64,000 nt of DNA from Steroidobacteraceae bacterium. GTDB taxonomy: Bacteria; Pseudomonadota; Gammaproteobacteria; Steroidobacterales; Steroidobacteraceae. A program made the translations under genes and the position numbers. Below, in pieces: positions 9,935 to 17,521 of the stretch (position 1 is the stretch's first letter; every line of letters starts with the position of its first letter). The stretch is from assembly GCA_025458905.1 (NCBI GenBank), contig JALORN010000014.1, forward strand, positions 1 to 64,000, in the 5' to 3' direction. The notes under the pieces are model-generated. The model was not told where the DNA came from and did no database searches. It saw only the letters and a list, made by a program, of their open reading frames with translations.

Positions 9935-10483
9935 TCAGGCCGGGACCCGGGGTTCGCGACGCAGGAAGCGGACCATCTGGATCTCGTCGACGAAGGTCTC
10001 GCCGATGCGGACCGCGGCCGGTTCGCGCGCATAGCCGCGGAAGCCCAGCGAGGCGTAGAGGCGCTGGGCACGCTCGTTGGTCGCGAGCACCGTGAGGCAG
10101 ACCTGGCGCAGGTCGCCGAGCGACTCGGCGCGCACCAGCGCCTCGCGCAGCAGCAGCTTGCCGACCCCCGAGCCCTCGGCCTCGGGCCGGACGAACATGC
10201 GCGAGATCAGCGCCTTGTGCCGCAGCCGCGAGGCGGGCTCGCGCTCGAGGCTGGTGATGCCGATCAGCGCGTCGCCGAGGAATGCGCCGAGCGTGAAGCT
10301 GTCGGGCGCGAAGCGCGTGGGGATCCCCGGGGAAGGCTCATCTTCGGGAGCGGTCCGGAAGAAGTGCCCGTGGCTCGCGAGGCCCTCGCGCCAGAGCGCG
10401 GCGTATGCCGGCCCGTCGCGCGGCTCGAGGCAGCGCAGCAGGGGCTCGGCGGCGCCCGGGCTCGGTGTTTCGGCGGTCCGCAT
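9935..10483 (-). CDS. GNAT family N-acetyltransferase
   Basis: 182 residues. The GNAT fold is shown by the acetyl-CoA-binding strand-loop-helix (SRMFVRPEAEGSGVGKLL, an R/Q-x-x-G-x-G/A-type motif) and by the later LTVLATNERAQRLYASLGF segment, which is the usual motif B with the conserved Tyr-x-x-x-G-F. The substrate is unknown. The C-terminal DEIQMVRFL is typical of the RimI/YjaB-like group. It is divergent from the DUF894-type exporter with 125 bases between starts. No obvious operon partner except, possibly, the small secreted protein 109 bases downstream. Confidence 0.85.
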   Translation of the reverse strand: MRTAETPSPGAAEPLLRCLEPRDGPAYAALWREGLASHGHFFRTAPEDEPSPGIPTRFAPDSFTLGAFLGDALIGITSLEREPASRLRHKALISRMFVRPEAEGSGVGKLLLREALVRAESLGDLRQVCLTVLATNERAQRLYASLGFRGYAREPAAVRIGETFVDEIQMVRFLRREPRVPA

Positions 10484-10608
10484 CGCGACCCAGGATGACG
10501 GAGGACGACGCAGAGTCTAGCGCCGCGCCACGAGGTGGTCGAGGCGCCGGGCGGTGAATGGGTGACGTCGCCTACACAGCTTTGGCAGCCCATGCTAGAA
10601 GATCCGGG

Positions 10609-12285
10609 ATGACCGTCGCGCGCGAGAGCCCTTCCGCCTTCGAACGGTGGCGCAGCGCGACGCTCGCCCCGTTCTCGCACCGCGCGTTCGCGCTGTTCTG
10701 GTGGGCCTCGCTGGTCTCCTCGTTCGGCAGCCTGATCCAGACGGTCGGCGCCTCGTGGCTGATGACCACCATCGCGCCGTCGCCCGACATGATCGCGCTG
10801 GTGCAGACCGCCGGCGCGCTGCCGTTCTTCTTCCTGTCGCTGGTCGCGGGGGCCTTCGCGGACACGCGCGACCGTCGCGCCATCATGATCTTCTCGCAGG
10901 TGCTGATGCTGGTCGCCTCGGCGGTGCTCGCCGGCATCACGCTCGCGGGTGGCATCTCGCCGGCGCTGCTGCTCTGGCTCACCTTCCTGATCGGCTGCGG
11001 CACCGCGATCTTCGCCCCGGCGTGGCAGTCGTCGATCGGCGAGCTCGTGCCGCGCTCGCAGATCCCGTCGGCGGTCATGGCCAACGCGGTGGGGTTCAAC
11101 CTCGCGCGCAGCATCGGGCCGGCGATCGGCGGCCTGATCGTCGCGGCGGCGGGTGCTGCCGTCGCGTTCGTCGTCAACGCGTTCTCGTACGTGGGGATGC
11201 TGGCGACCGTGCTGTGGTGGCGGCCCCAGCGCATCCGCGCAACCCTGCCGCCCGAGGCCCTGGGCACGGCGATCTCGGCCGGCATCCGCTACGTCCGGCT
11301 GTCGCCGCACCTGCTGGCGATCCTGGCGCGCTGCCTGCTGTTCTCGATCCCGATGGCCGCGACGCCCGCACTGATGCCGGTGGTCGCCCGCGACCTGCTC
11401 GGCGGCGACGCGCGCACCTATGGCCTGCTGCTCGGCGGCTTCGGCATCGGCGCGATGCTCGGCGCGCTGTCGAGCGCCGCGCTGCGCAGCCGCTTCACCA
11501 GCGACGCCCTGCTGCGCATCCTCTCGGCGCTGGCGTTCGTCGCGATGCTGGCGAACGGCCAGAGCACGTTCGCGGCGCTGACGCTGCTGGCGCACGTGCT
11601 GGCGGGCTCGACCTGGACCCTCGGCCTCGCCAACTTCAACATCGCGGTGCAGCTGTCCTCGCCGCGCTGGGTGATGGGCCGGATGCTCGCCACCTACCAG
11701 ACCATCGCGTTCGCCGGCATGGCGCTCGGCAGCTGGGGGTGGGGCGTGCTGGCCGAGCGCATCGGGCTGCGCGAGTCGCTGACCCTCGCCGCGTTCTCCG
11801 CGCTGGTGTCGCTGGTCGCGGCCCGCTGGCTGCCGGTCTCGGTGGCGACCCTCGGGTCGCTCGACCCGCACGGCGGTCCCGAGGTCGCGCCGCCGAAGGT
11901 CGAGATCCACCCCGCCTCGGGCCCGATCGTCGTCACCATCACCTACCGGGTGCCGGCGCAGAACGCCGAGCCGTTCATCGACGTCATCAACGAACTCGGA
12001 CGCATCCGCAGCCGCGACGGCGCGCGACGCTGGTCCGTCTGCCAGGACATCGACGACCCGCAGTACTGGGTCGAGCGCTTCGAGAGCCCGACGTGGCTCG
12101 ACTACCTGCGACGACAGCAGCGCATGACCCTCGCCGACGTGCAGGTCCGCGACCGGCTGCGCCAGCTGATCATCGGCGAGCGTGGCACGGTGCGCCGCAC
12201 GATCGAGCGGCCGAGCGGCTCGGAGCCGCTCGGTGCGGTGCACCAGCGCCCCGAGGCGCTCGACGACACGTCCGGCCACTCCTGA
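10609..12285 (+). CDS. Major facilitator exporter of the DUF894 (MFS_3, EntS-like) group
   Basis: Inner-membrane transporter, 558 residues from the ATG at 10609 (an ATG 17 codons earlier is possible). About residues 10-420 hold 10-12 hydrophobic helices with the MFS loop ADTRDRR. After residue 430 a soluble C-terminal domain of roughly 110 residues resembles the antibiotic-monooxygenase-like extension of this family (ITYRVP, RIRSRDGARRW, RFESPTWLDYLRR). The family includes enterobactin exporters; the substrate here is unknown. It is divergent from the acetyltransferase and 50 bases upstream of a racemase-fold enzyme. Confidence 0.87.
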   Translation: MTVARESPSAFERWRSATLAPFSHRAFALFWWASLVSSFGSLIQTVGASWLMTTIAPSPDMIALVQTAGALPFFFLSLVAGAFADTRDRRAIMIFSQVLMLVASAVLAGITLAGGISPALLLWLTFLIGCGTAIFAPAWQSSIGELVPRSQIPSAVMANAVGFNLARSIGPAIGGLIVAAAGAAVAFVVNAFSYVGMLATVLWWRPQRIRATLPPEALGTAISAGIRYVRLSPHLLAILARCLLFSIPMAATPALMPVVARDLLGGDARTYGLLLGGFGIGAMLGALSSAALRSRFTSDALLRILSALAFVAMLANGQSTFAALTLLAHVLAGSTWTLGLANFNIAVQLSSPRWVMGRMLATYQTIAFAGMALGSWGWGVLAERIGLRESLTLAAFSALVSLVAARWLPVSVATLGSLDPHGGPEVAPPKVEIHPASGPIVVTITYRVPAQNAEPFIDVINELGRIRSRDGARRWSVCQDIDDPQYWVERFESPTWLDYLRRQQRMTLADVQVRDRLRQLIIGERGTVRRTIERPSGSEPLGAVHQRPEALDDTSGHS

Positions 12286-12335
12286 GCGCGGCCGGGCCGC
12301 TGGCCGTCGCTGGCGGCGTGGAGGAGAATCCCGGG

Positions 12336-13256
12336 ATGTCCCCCGCAACCGTCAGGATCGGCGTGCTCGGCAGCGGCACCGCGTCGCGCGAGCTGCCGGC
12401 GCACCTCGCCGCGTACGCCGGCCCCGGGCTCGCGCCGGTGATCGTGAACCCACGCCTGTCGGCCTTCGCGGCGACGCCCTACGAGCGGCTGCTGGTCGAC
12501 GTCGGCTACGTCGATGCCGCGGAGTCGGCGCCGGCACGGGGCTGCGATGCGCTGTTCATCAACTCGATGGCCGACTACGGCCTGGACGCGATGCGGGCGG
12601 TGGTTCCGGTCCCGGTGGTCGGCGCAGGGGAGGCCGCGCTGCGCGAGGGCGGTCGCGACGGCCGCCGCTTCGCGATCGTCACGGTGTGGCCACCTTCGAT
12701 GCGCTTCCTCTACGACGAGCGGCTCCGCGCCTGCGGCCTCGAGAGCCAGTGCGCCGCGGTCCACCACCTCTCCGACGAGGACGAGCTCGCGCGCCTCGGC
12801 GCCGAGGAGGGAGTGATGGCGCGGATGCATCGCGGCGAGGGCTCGGTCGTCGAGCGGCTGGCCGGGCTCTGCGCACGCGCCGCGCGCGGCGGTGGCGCGG
12901 AGTGCATCGTGCTCGGCTGCACCTGCATGGCGCCGGTCGGCCCGGCGCTCGCCGCCGCCTCGCCGGTACCGGTGGTCGAATCCTCGCGCCACGGTTTCCT
13001 CGCGGCCGTCGCGGCGGCGCGCGACCCGGAGCGGGCCCGCGACGCCCGCGGCGCCGTGGCCAGCACGCGCCACGGGCTCGTGCCGTCGCTGGTCGACGGC
13101 TGGTTCGCCGTTGCGGCGCGCGTGCCTGCCGCCGGCGCGCCGGGGGCGGAACCCGGGCCGGGACGCGCGGCGACGGGCCGGGAGGCAACACCGCCGCGGC
13201 TCGCGCCACCGAGCGACGGCTCGGACTGCCCCGTGTGCGTCGACGAACCCGAGTGA
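12336..13256 (+). CDS. Asp/Glu/hydantoin racemase superfamily protein, one-cysteine type
   Basis: 306 residues from an ATG with GAGGAG about ten bases upstream; the frame is open further 5' inside the previous gene. The fold is that of cofactor-independent racemases and decarboxylases. The C-terminal active-site cysteine is present in VLGCTCM (Cys196). At the N-terminal site, where racemases have Cys (IACF-D), this protein has Ser77 in FINSMADYG. A single cysteine on the second site is what arylmalonate decarboxylase has, so proton transfer on one face or a decarboxylation is possible. The last 60 residues are Pro/Ala-rich and end with a CPVC motif of unknown use. Confidence 0.75.
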   Translation: MSPATVRIGVLGSGTASRELPAHLAAYAGPGLAPVIVNPRLSAFAATPYERLLVDVGYVDAAESAPARGCDALFINSMADYGLDAMRAVVPVPVVGAGEAALREGGRDGRRFAIVTVWPPSMRFLYDERLRACGLESQCAAVHHLSDEDELARLGAEEGVMARMHRGEGSVVERLAGLCARAARGGGAECIVLGCTCMAPVGPALAAASPVPVVESSRHGFLAAVAAARDPERARDARGAVASTRHGLVPSLVDGWFAVAARVPAAGAPGAEPGPGRAATGREATPPRLAPPSDGSDCPVCVDEPE

Positions 13257-13289
13257 CCGGGTAGTCACCCCGGGTCCCGGGGCGCTGGC

Positions 13290-13295
13290 TATGAT
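13290..13295 (+). promoter_or_regulatory. Possible -10 element of the TonB receptor promoter
   Basis: TATGAT stands 33 bases before the ATG in an otherwise GC-rich spacer. The -35 region is weak. An AAGGAAGG ribosome binding site follows at about 13313-13320. Confidence 0.3.
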
Positions 13296-13328
13296 GCGCC
13301 CCCTCGCAGGACAAGGAAGGTCCCCGTC

Positions 13329-15818
13329 ATGGCCCGAGGCCGTCGTTCGCCCCGGTTGGCTGCCCCGTGCTTCGCGCTCGCGACGGCACTCCCCGCCAGC
13401 GTCGTTCCGCTGCTCGCCGTTGCGCAGGAGCCCGCCGGCTCGCTGCAGGAAGTCGTCGTCACCGCGCGCCGCTTCGAGGAGCCGCTGCGCGAGGCGCCGC
13501 TGACGGCAGCCGCGATCGACGCGGCGACGCTGTCGCGCGAGGGCGTGCGCACGGTCGAGGCGCTGGCCGCGCTCGCGCCGGGGCTGACGGTCGACGGCTC
13601 GGGCTTCCCGAACGACGTGCGCATCGCGATGCGCGGCGTGACCTCCGACCGCGGCCGCCCGAGCGTCGCGGTGCTGCTCGACGGCGTCGACCTGTCCAGC
13701 GAGAACCTTTACGTGTTCGGCGGCGGCCCGGCGATCACCTCGCGGCTGCTCGACCTGGAGCGCGTCGAGGTGGTGCGCGGCACGCAGACGGTGCTGCAGG
13801 GGCGCAACGCGTTCGCGGGCGCGATCAACTACGTCAGCCGCCGCCCCGATGCCGGGGGCCCCGCGGCCGAGCTGCGGCTCGACGCGGGGTCGGGCGGCCT
13901 GCTCGACGTCGAGGGCGCGGTGAACCTGCCGCTCGGGCCGGAAGGCATGGCGGCGCGCGTGCACGTCGCCTCGCACCAGCTCGACGGCTTCTGGCGCAAC
14001 CCGGTGACGGGGGGCGAGATCGGCGGCTCGCGCGGCCTCGCGGGAACCGCGAGCCTCGCCTTCGAGGCCGGCGACGCCTGGAGCGGCTGGCTGCGGCTCG
14101 CCTATGCCGACGACGAGGCAGATCCGCAGGCGATCGCCTACGTCGCGCCGAACGCGCGCCGCCCGGTGCCCGGCGCGACGCTCGGTGGACCGCCGGGCAG
14201 CGCTGCCGTGCCCTGTCCGCCCGGGCTGACGACCGCGCCCTGCGGGCGGCCCTCGCTCGCCGGCGAGATCCGCGCCGACGAGTCGCGCATCCAGCTGTCC
14301 CCCGATCCTGCGACCGGAGCCGACTTCGCGGGCTCCGACGGCGAACACCGGCTCGCGACGCTGGAACTGGTGCGGCGCGGCGAGTCGTCGCGCTTCACCT
14401 CGATCAGCGCCTGGATGGACCACGACCAGCGCCAGCGCTTCGACGGCGACTTCTCGAACTATCCGGCCGCCTCGCTGACGACGCTGTCGATCAGCAACCT
14501 CTCCGACCAGCTGTACTCGCAGCGGCAGTTCTCGCAGGAACTGCGCCTCGACGGCGAGCAGGGGCCGTGGCGCTGGCTGGCCGGCGCGCTGGTGCTCGAC
14601 GAGCACTACGGGCTGGTCAATTTCGACCAGTTCTACCTGCGCGACCCGCGCTCGCTGTTGCGCTTCCCGTCGGCGGCCTTCCCACGCGGCCTCGCAGCCG
14701 GCCCGGTCGGCGTCGCGCCGTTCCCGCTCGGCGTGACGCGCGACACGCGCCATGCGTCGGCCTTCGGTGCGCTGCGGCGCACGCTCGGCGAGTCCTGGGC
14801 CCTGGGCCTCGAGGCGCGCTTCAGCCGCGACCGCATCCGCTATCGCCAGGGCGGGTGGACCGTGCAGGAGGCGACGCTGGCCCGCGGCGTGCCCGCCTGC
14901 CCGCCGCTGCAGCCGGGACGCACGCCATCGTCCTGCGGCATCGAGGGACGGATCGAGGCCGACGAGTTCACGCCGCGCTTCATCGCCGAGTACCGGCCGT
15001 TCGACGATGCGCTCGCCTACTTCTCGGCGGCGCGCGGCGCGAAGCCCGCGGGCTTCAACGTCAACGAGGTCACGAGCTACGTCGACCAGCAGTACCGGCC
15101 GGAGTCGCTGTGGTCGTACGAGCTCGGCTTCAAGGGCAGCGACTCCGCGCGGCGCCTGGTCGCCGACGCGGCGCTGTTCTTCAACCGCTACACCGACCAG
15201 CAGATCGGCACGCAGCGGCAGACGCCCGGCCTGCTGCCGACCTCGGCGATCGTCAATGCCGGGCGCGTCGACAGCTACGGGCTGGAGGCGGCGCTGCGCT
15301 GGCAGATCAACACCGTGCTGGCGCTGGACCTCGGCTATGCGTTCACGCACGCGACCTACGACTCGCTGGTGTACGGCGACATCGACGGCCGCGTCGCCTC
15401 GGACCTGCTGCGCGCCGAGGCGGGCAATGCGCTCGGCGACTTCTCGGGCAACACCGTGGCGCGCGTGCCGCGGCATTCCGCGCGCGTCGCGCTCGAGGCC
15501 GGCGGCGCGCTGCCCGGGTCGAGCGGGCTGCGCTGGAACGGCACGCTGGCGGCGCAGTGGCGCAGCCGGCGCTACATCGACGAGTCGAACCTCGCCTGGA
15601 TGCCGGCCTATGGCCTGGTGGACCTGCGCGCCGGCGTGGCCGGGGAGCGCTGGAGCGTCACGGCCTACGTCGACAACCTGCTCGACGAGGATCGCATCCA
15701 GAGCGCGATCCGCTTCATCGACCTCGGGACCACGGAGAACTTCACGCCGCAGCGCGACTACCTCGCCTTCCTGCCGCGGCCGCGCGTCGCCGGGGTGCGG
15801 GTCACGTTCGATTTCTGA
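13329..15818 (+). CDS. TonB-dependent outer-membrane receptor
   Basis: Takes up a large or scarce substrate across the outer membrane using TonB energy. A signal peptide (about residues 1-32, ending AVAQEP) leads into the TonB box LQEVVVTARR. The plug domain (RIAMRGV, VLLDGVDL, LERVEVVRGTQTVLQGRNAFAGAINYV split over residues 95-175) is complete. The C-terminal barrel is complete and ends in the terminal phenylalanine (VTFDF). 829 residues, normal for the family. AAGGAAGG lies before the ATG. The neighbour DUF1838 gene is convergent. The sequence resembles receptors of sphingomonad-type catabolic loci rather than siderophore receptors; substrate unknown. Confidence 0.93.
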   Translation: MARGRRSPRLAAPCFALATALPASVVPLLAVAQEPAGSLQEVVVTARRFEEPLREAPLTAAAIDAATLSREGVRTVEALAALAPGLTVDGSGFPNDVRIAMRGVTSDRGRPSVAVLLDGVDLSSENLYVFGGGPAITSRLLDLERVEVVRGTQTVLQGRNAFAGAINYVSRRPDAGGPAAELRLDAGSGGLLDVEGAVNLPLGPEGMAARVHVASHQLDGFWRNPVTGGEIGGSRGLAGTASLAFEAGDAWSGWLRLAYADDEADPQAIAYVAPNARRPVPGATLGGPPGSAAVPCPPGLTTAPCGRPSLAGEIRADESRIQLSPDPATGADFAGSDGEHRLATLELVRRGESSRFTSISAWMDHDQRQRFDGDFSNYPAASLTTLSISNLSDQLYSQRQFSQELRLDGEQGPWRWLAGALVLDEHYGLVNFDQFYLRDPRSLLRFPSAAFPRGLAAGPVGVAPFPLGVTRDTRHASAFGALRRTLGESWALGLEARFSRDRIRYRQGGWTVQEATLARGVPACPPLQPGRTPSSCGIEGRIEADEFTPRFIAEYRPFDDALAYFSAARGAKPAGFNVNEVTSYVDQQYRPESLWSYELGFKGSDSARRLVADAALFFNRYTDQQIGTQRQTPGLLPTSAIVNAGRVDSYGLEAALRWQINTVLALDLGYAFTHATYDSLVYGDIDGRVASDLLRAEAGNALGDFSGNTVARVPRHSARVALEAGGALPGSSGLRWNGTLAAQWRSRRYIDESNLAWMPAYGLVDLRAGVAGERWSVTAYVDNLLDEDRIQSAIRFIDLGTTENFTPQRDYLAFLPRPRVAGVRVTFDF

Positions 15819-15845
15819 ACGCGTCGGCGGCGGCCGCGGGTCGAT

Positions 15846-16829
15846 TCAGGGGCCGCGTGCCTCGTCGAGTGCCTTGCGCAGGCTGTCCCAGGACGTCTGG
15901 AACGGCCGCGGGTCGTCGAATTCCGGCGTGCGGCGCATCGCGGGGTAGCGGCTCGCGATCGTCGAGCGCAGCGGCTCGGGCAGTTCGTCGAACGCGAGCG
16001 TCGAGCGGCCCTGGCTGGTCAGCACCATCTGGCCCTCGCGCCCGGCCATCTTCATCCACGGCAGCCAGTCGGAGATCCGCACCCAGGTGGCGGTGTAGGG
16101 CAAGGGGCGGCCGGGACGCCAGGCCTCGACCTCGGCGCGCGGCAGCGTGAAGGTCGACAGCTCCATCACGCGGTACTTGCCACCGACGTAGTCCTGGTAG
16201 CCGCCGCCGAGCGGACTGTCGCGGAAGAACGAGCTGCTGCGCGTCGCGACCCAGGAGCGGCCCATGTCGACGAAGCCCAGCCGCGCCGGCGTCGGTCGCC
16301 CCTGCGCGTCCAGCGGGAACGCCGGCGCGCGCATGCTCGCCGGGTCGTTCTCCATGTGGATCACGCGCACGAGCTCGCCGGTCCAGGGGTTGCGCCAGGT
16401 GTCGAGGACCTGGCGGGTCTCCGGGTCGAGGTAGAGCATCAGCTCGCGTGCCGCGGCCTGGTAGCCGCTGCCGCGCGCCGGGTCCTCGACCCGGCGACAG
16501 GCGCGGGGGTTCACGCCCTGCACTTCGAACAGCAGCCGGTCGGGCTCGCCGGCGCGGCGGCCATAGACCTGCCCGGTCCAGAAGTAGAACTGCGGCGCTG
16601 CGACGTCGGTGCTGCCGCAGGCCATCGCCTGCTCGAGCGCGAAGTCGCCCGACGGCGTCCCGGGCTGCAGGAGCGCGCGGGCCCGCTCCGCGGCGGGCGC
16701 GGCCATGGCGGTGGCGGAGGCGACGGCGAGCAGCAGCCGCAGGGCCTGCAGGCCGGGCGCCGTGCGCGACGGTGGGCGGCGGGCAGCGCGGTCGGCGCCC
16801 GGGGACGGGCGGGGCGTCATCGTGGTCAT
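15846..16829 (-). CDS. DUF1838 family exported protein
   Basis: 327 residues with an N-terminal hydrophobic stretch (about 28-43, ending AMAAPAAE), likely a signal peptide. The middle has the DUF1838 hallmark TWRNPWTGE followed by IHMENDPAS, then a tryptophan-rich region (ISDWLPWMKM). Biochemical function of the family is not known to me; members often lie beside TonB receptors in catabolic clusters, as here. An ATG three codons downstream (16820) is an alternative start. It converges on the TonB receptor gene with 27 bases between stops. Confidence 0.8.
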   Translation of the reverse strand: MTTMTPRPSPGADRAARRPPSRTAPGLQALRLLLAVASATAMAAPAAERARALLQPGTPSGDFALEQAMACGSTDVAAPQFYFWTGQVYGRRAGEPDRLLFEVQGVNPRACRRVEDPARGSGYQAAARELMLYLDPETRQVLDTWRNPWTGELVRVIHMENDPASMRAPAFPLDAQGRPTPARLGFVDMGRSWVATRSSSFFRDSPLGGGYQDYVGGKYRVMELSTFTLPRAEVEAWRPGRPLPYTATWVRISDWLPWMKMAGREGQMVLTSQGRSTLAFDELPEPLRSTIASRYPAMRRTPEFDDPRPFQTSWDSLRKALDEARGP

Positions 16830-17013
16830 GGGGATGGGGTTCGACGGCTTGCGGGGGTGGAGGGTGTACGAGCCGCGGCCGGGCGGGCGGCGACTGCGGT
16901 TCGGGGCGCGCCGATGATAACCGCGTCACACCCGGGAGCCGCGCTCGGCGCGTCGCGGGATACCGAGAACGGGTCGATGGGTCCCGGGGTTTCCCCGGTG
17001 TCACGATTCTGCA

Positions 17014-17511
17014 ATGAATGTTCGTTGCGGTCGCGGACGTGGCCCCGGGCGCCCCCGCGCCCCCACGCGCCAGCCGGGGATGAGCCTGCTCGAGTTGATG
17101 CTGGTGGTCGCGCTGGTGGCGATCCTCAGCGCGATCGCCGTTCCCGGCTACAGCGCCTACCAGGAGCGGGCACGGGTCGCCCAGGCGGCGCGCGACATCG
17201 GCGAGATCTCGCAGCGGATCGAGCGCTTCCGCACCGCGCAACTGCGCCTGCCGGACGCCCTCGACGAAGTCGGGGAGGACGATCGGATCGACCCCTGGGG
17301 CCGGGGCTACGTCTACTACAACTACGACGCTGACGAGACTCCCGACCCGACGCGCCGCGACCGCAACCTGCGCCCGCTGAACACCGACTACGACCTCTAC
17401 AGCGTCGGCAAGGACGGCGCCTCCCACAAGCAGGTCAGCCATCGGACGAGCGACGACGACGTCATCAGGGCGCTCGACGGCTCGTTCATCGGCCGCGGCG
17501 AAGACTTCTGA
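17014..17511 (+). CDS. Type II secretion/type IV pilin-like prepilin
   Basis: 165 residues. The prepilin peptidase site is clear: a basic leader ending in Gly22, then MSLLELMLVVALVAIL with Glu at mature position 5 and a hydrophobic helix. The body is short and hydrophilic, with WGRGYVYYNYD and a C-terminal DLYSVGKDG that resembles the calcium-binding end of GspG major pseudopilins. No secretion or pilus genes are nearby. It lies ten bases upstream of the GGDEF-EAL gene, so both may be one unit. An isolated pseudopilin beside a cyclic di-GMP enzyme suggests a surface-sensing role, which is inference. Confidence 0.82.
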   Translation: MNVRCGRGRGPGRPRAPTRQPGMSLLELMLVVALVAILSAIAVPGYSAYQERARVAQAARDIGEISQRIERFRTAQLRLPDALDEVGEDDRIDPWGRGYVYYNYDADETPDPTRRDRNLRPLNTDYDLYSVGKDGASHKQVSHRTSDDDVIRALDGSFIGRGEDF

Positions 17512-17521
17512 CCCGGCCGGC

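Noticed and set aside
10583-10597. A sigma-54 promoter before the DUF894 exporter (TTGGCAGCCCATGCT)
   Set aside because: The GG and GC elements are only eight bases apart; ten are required.
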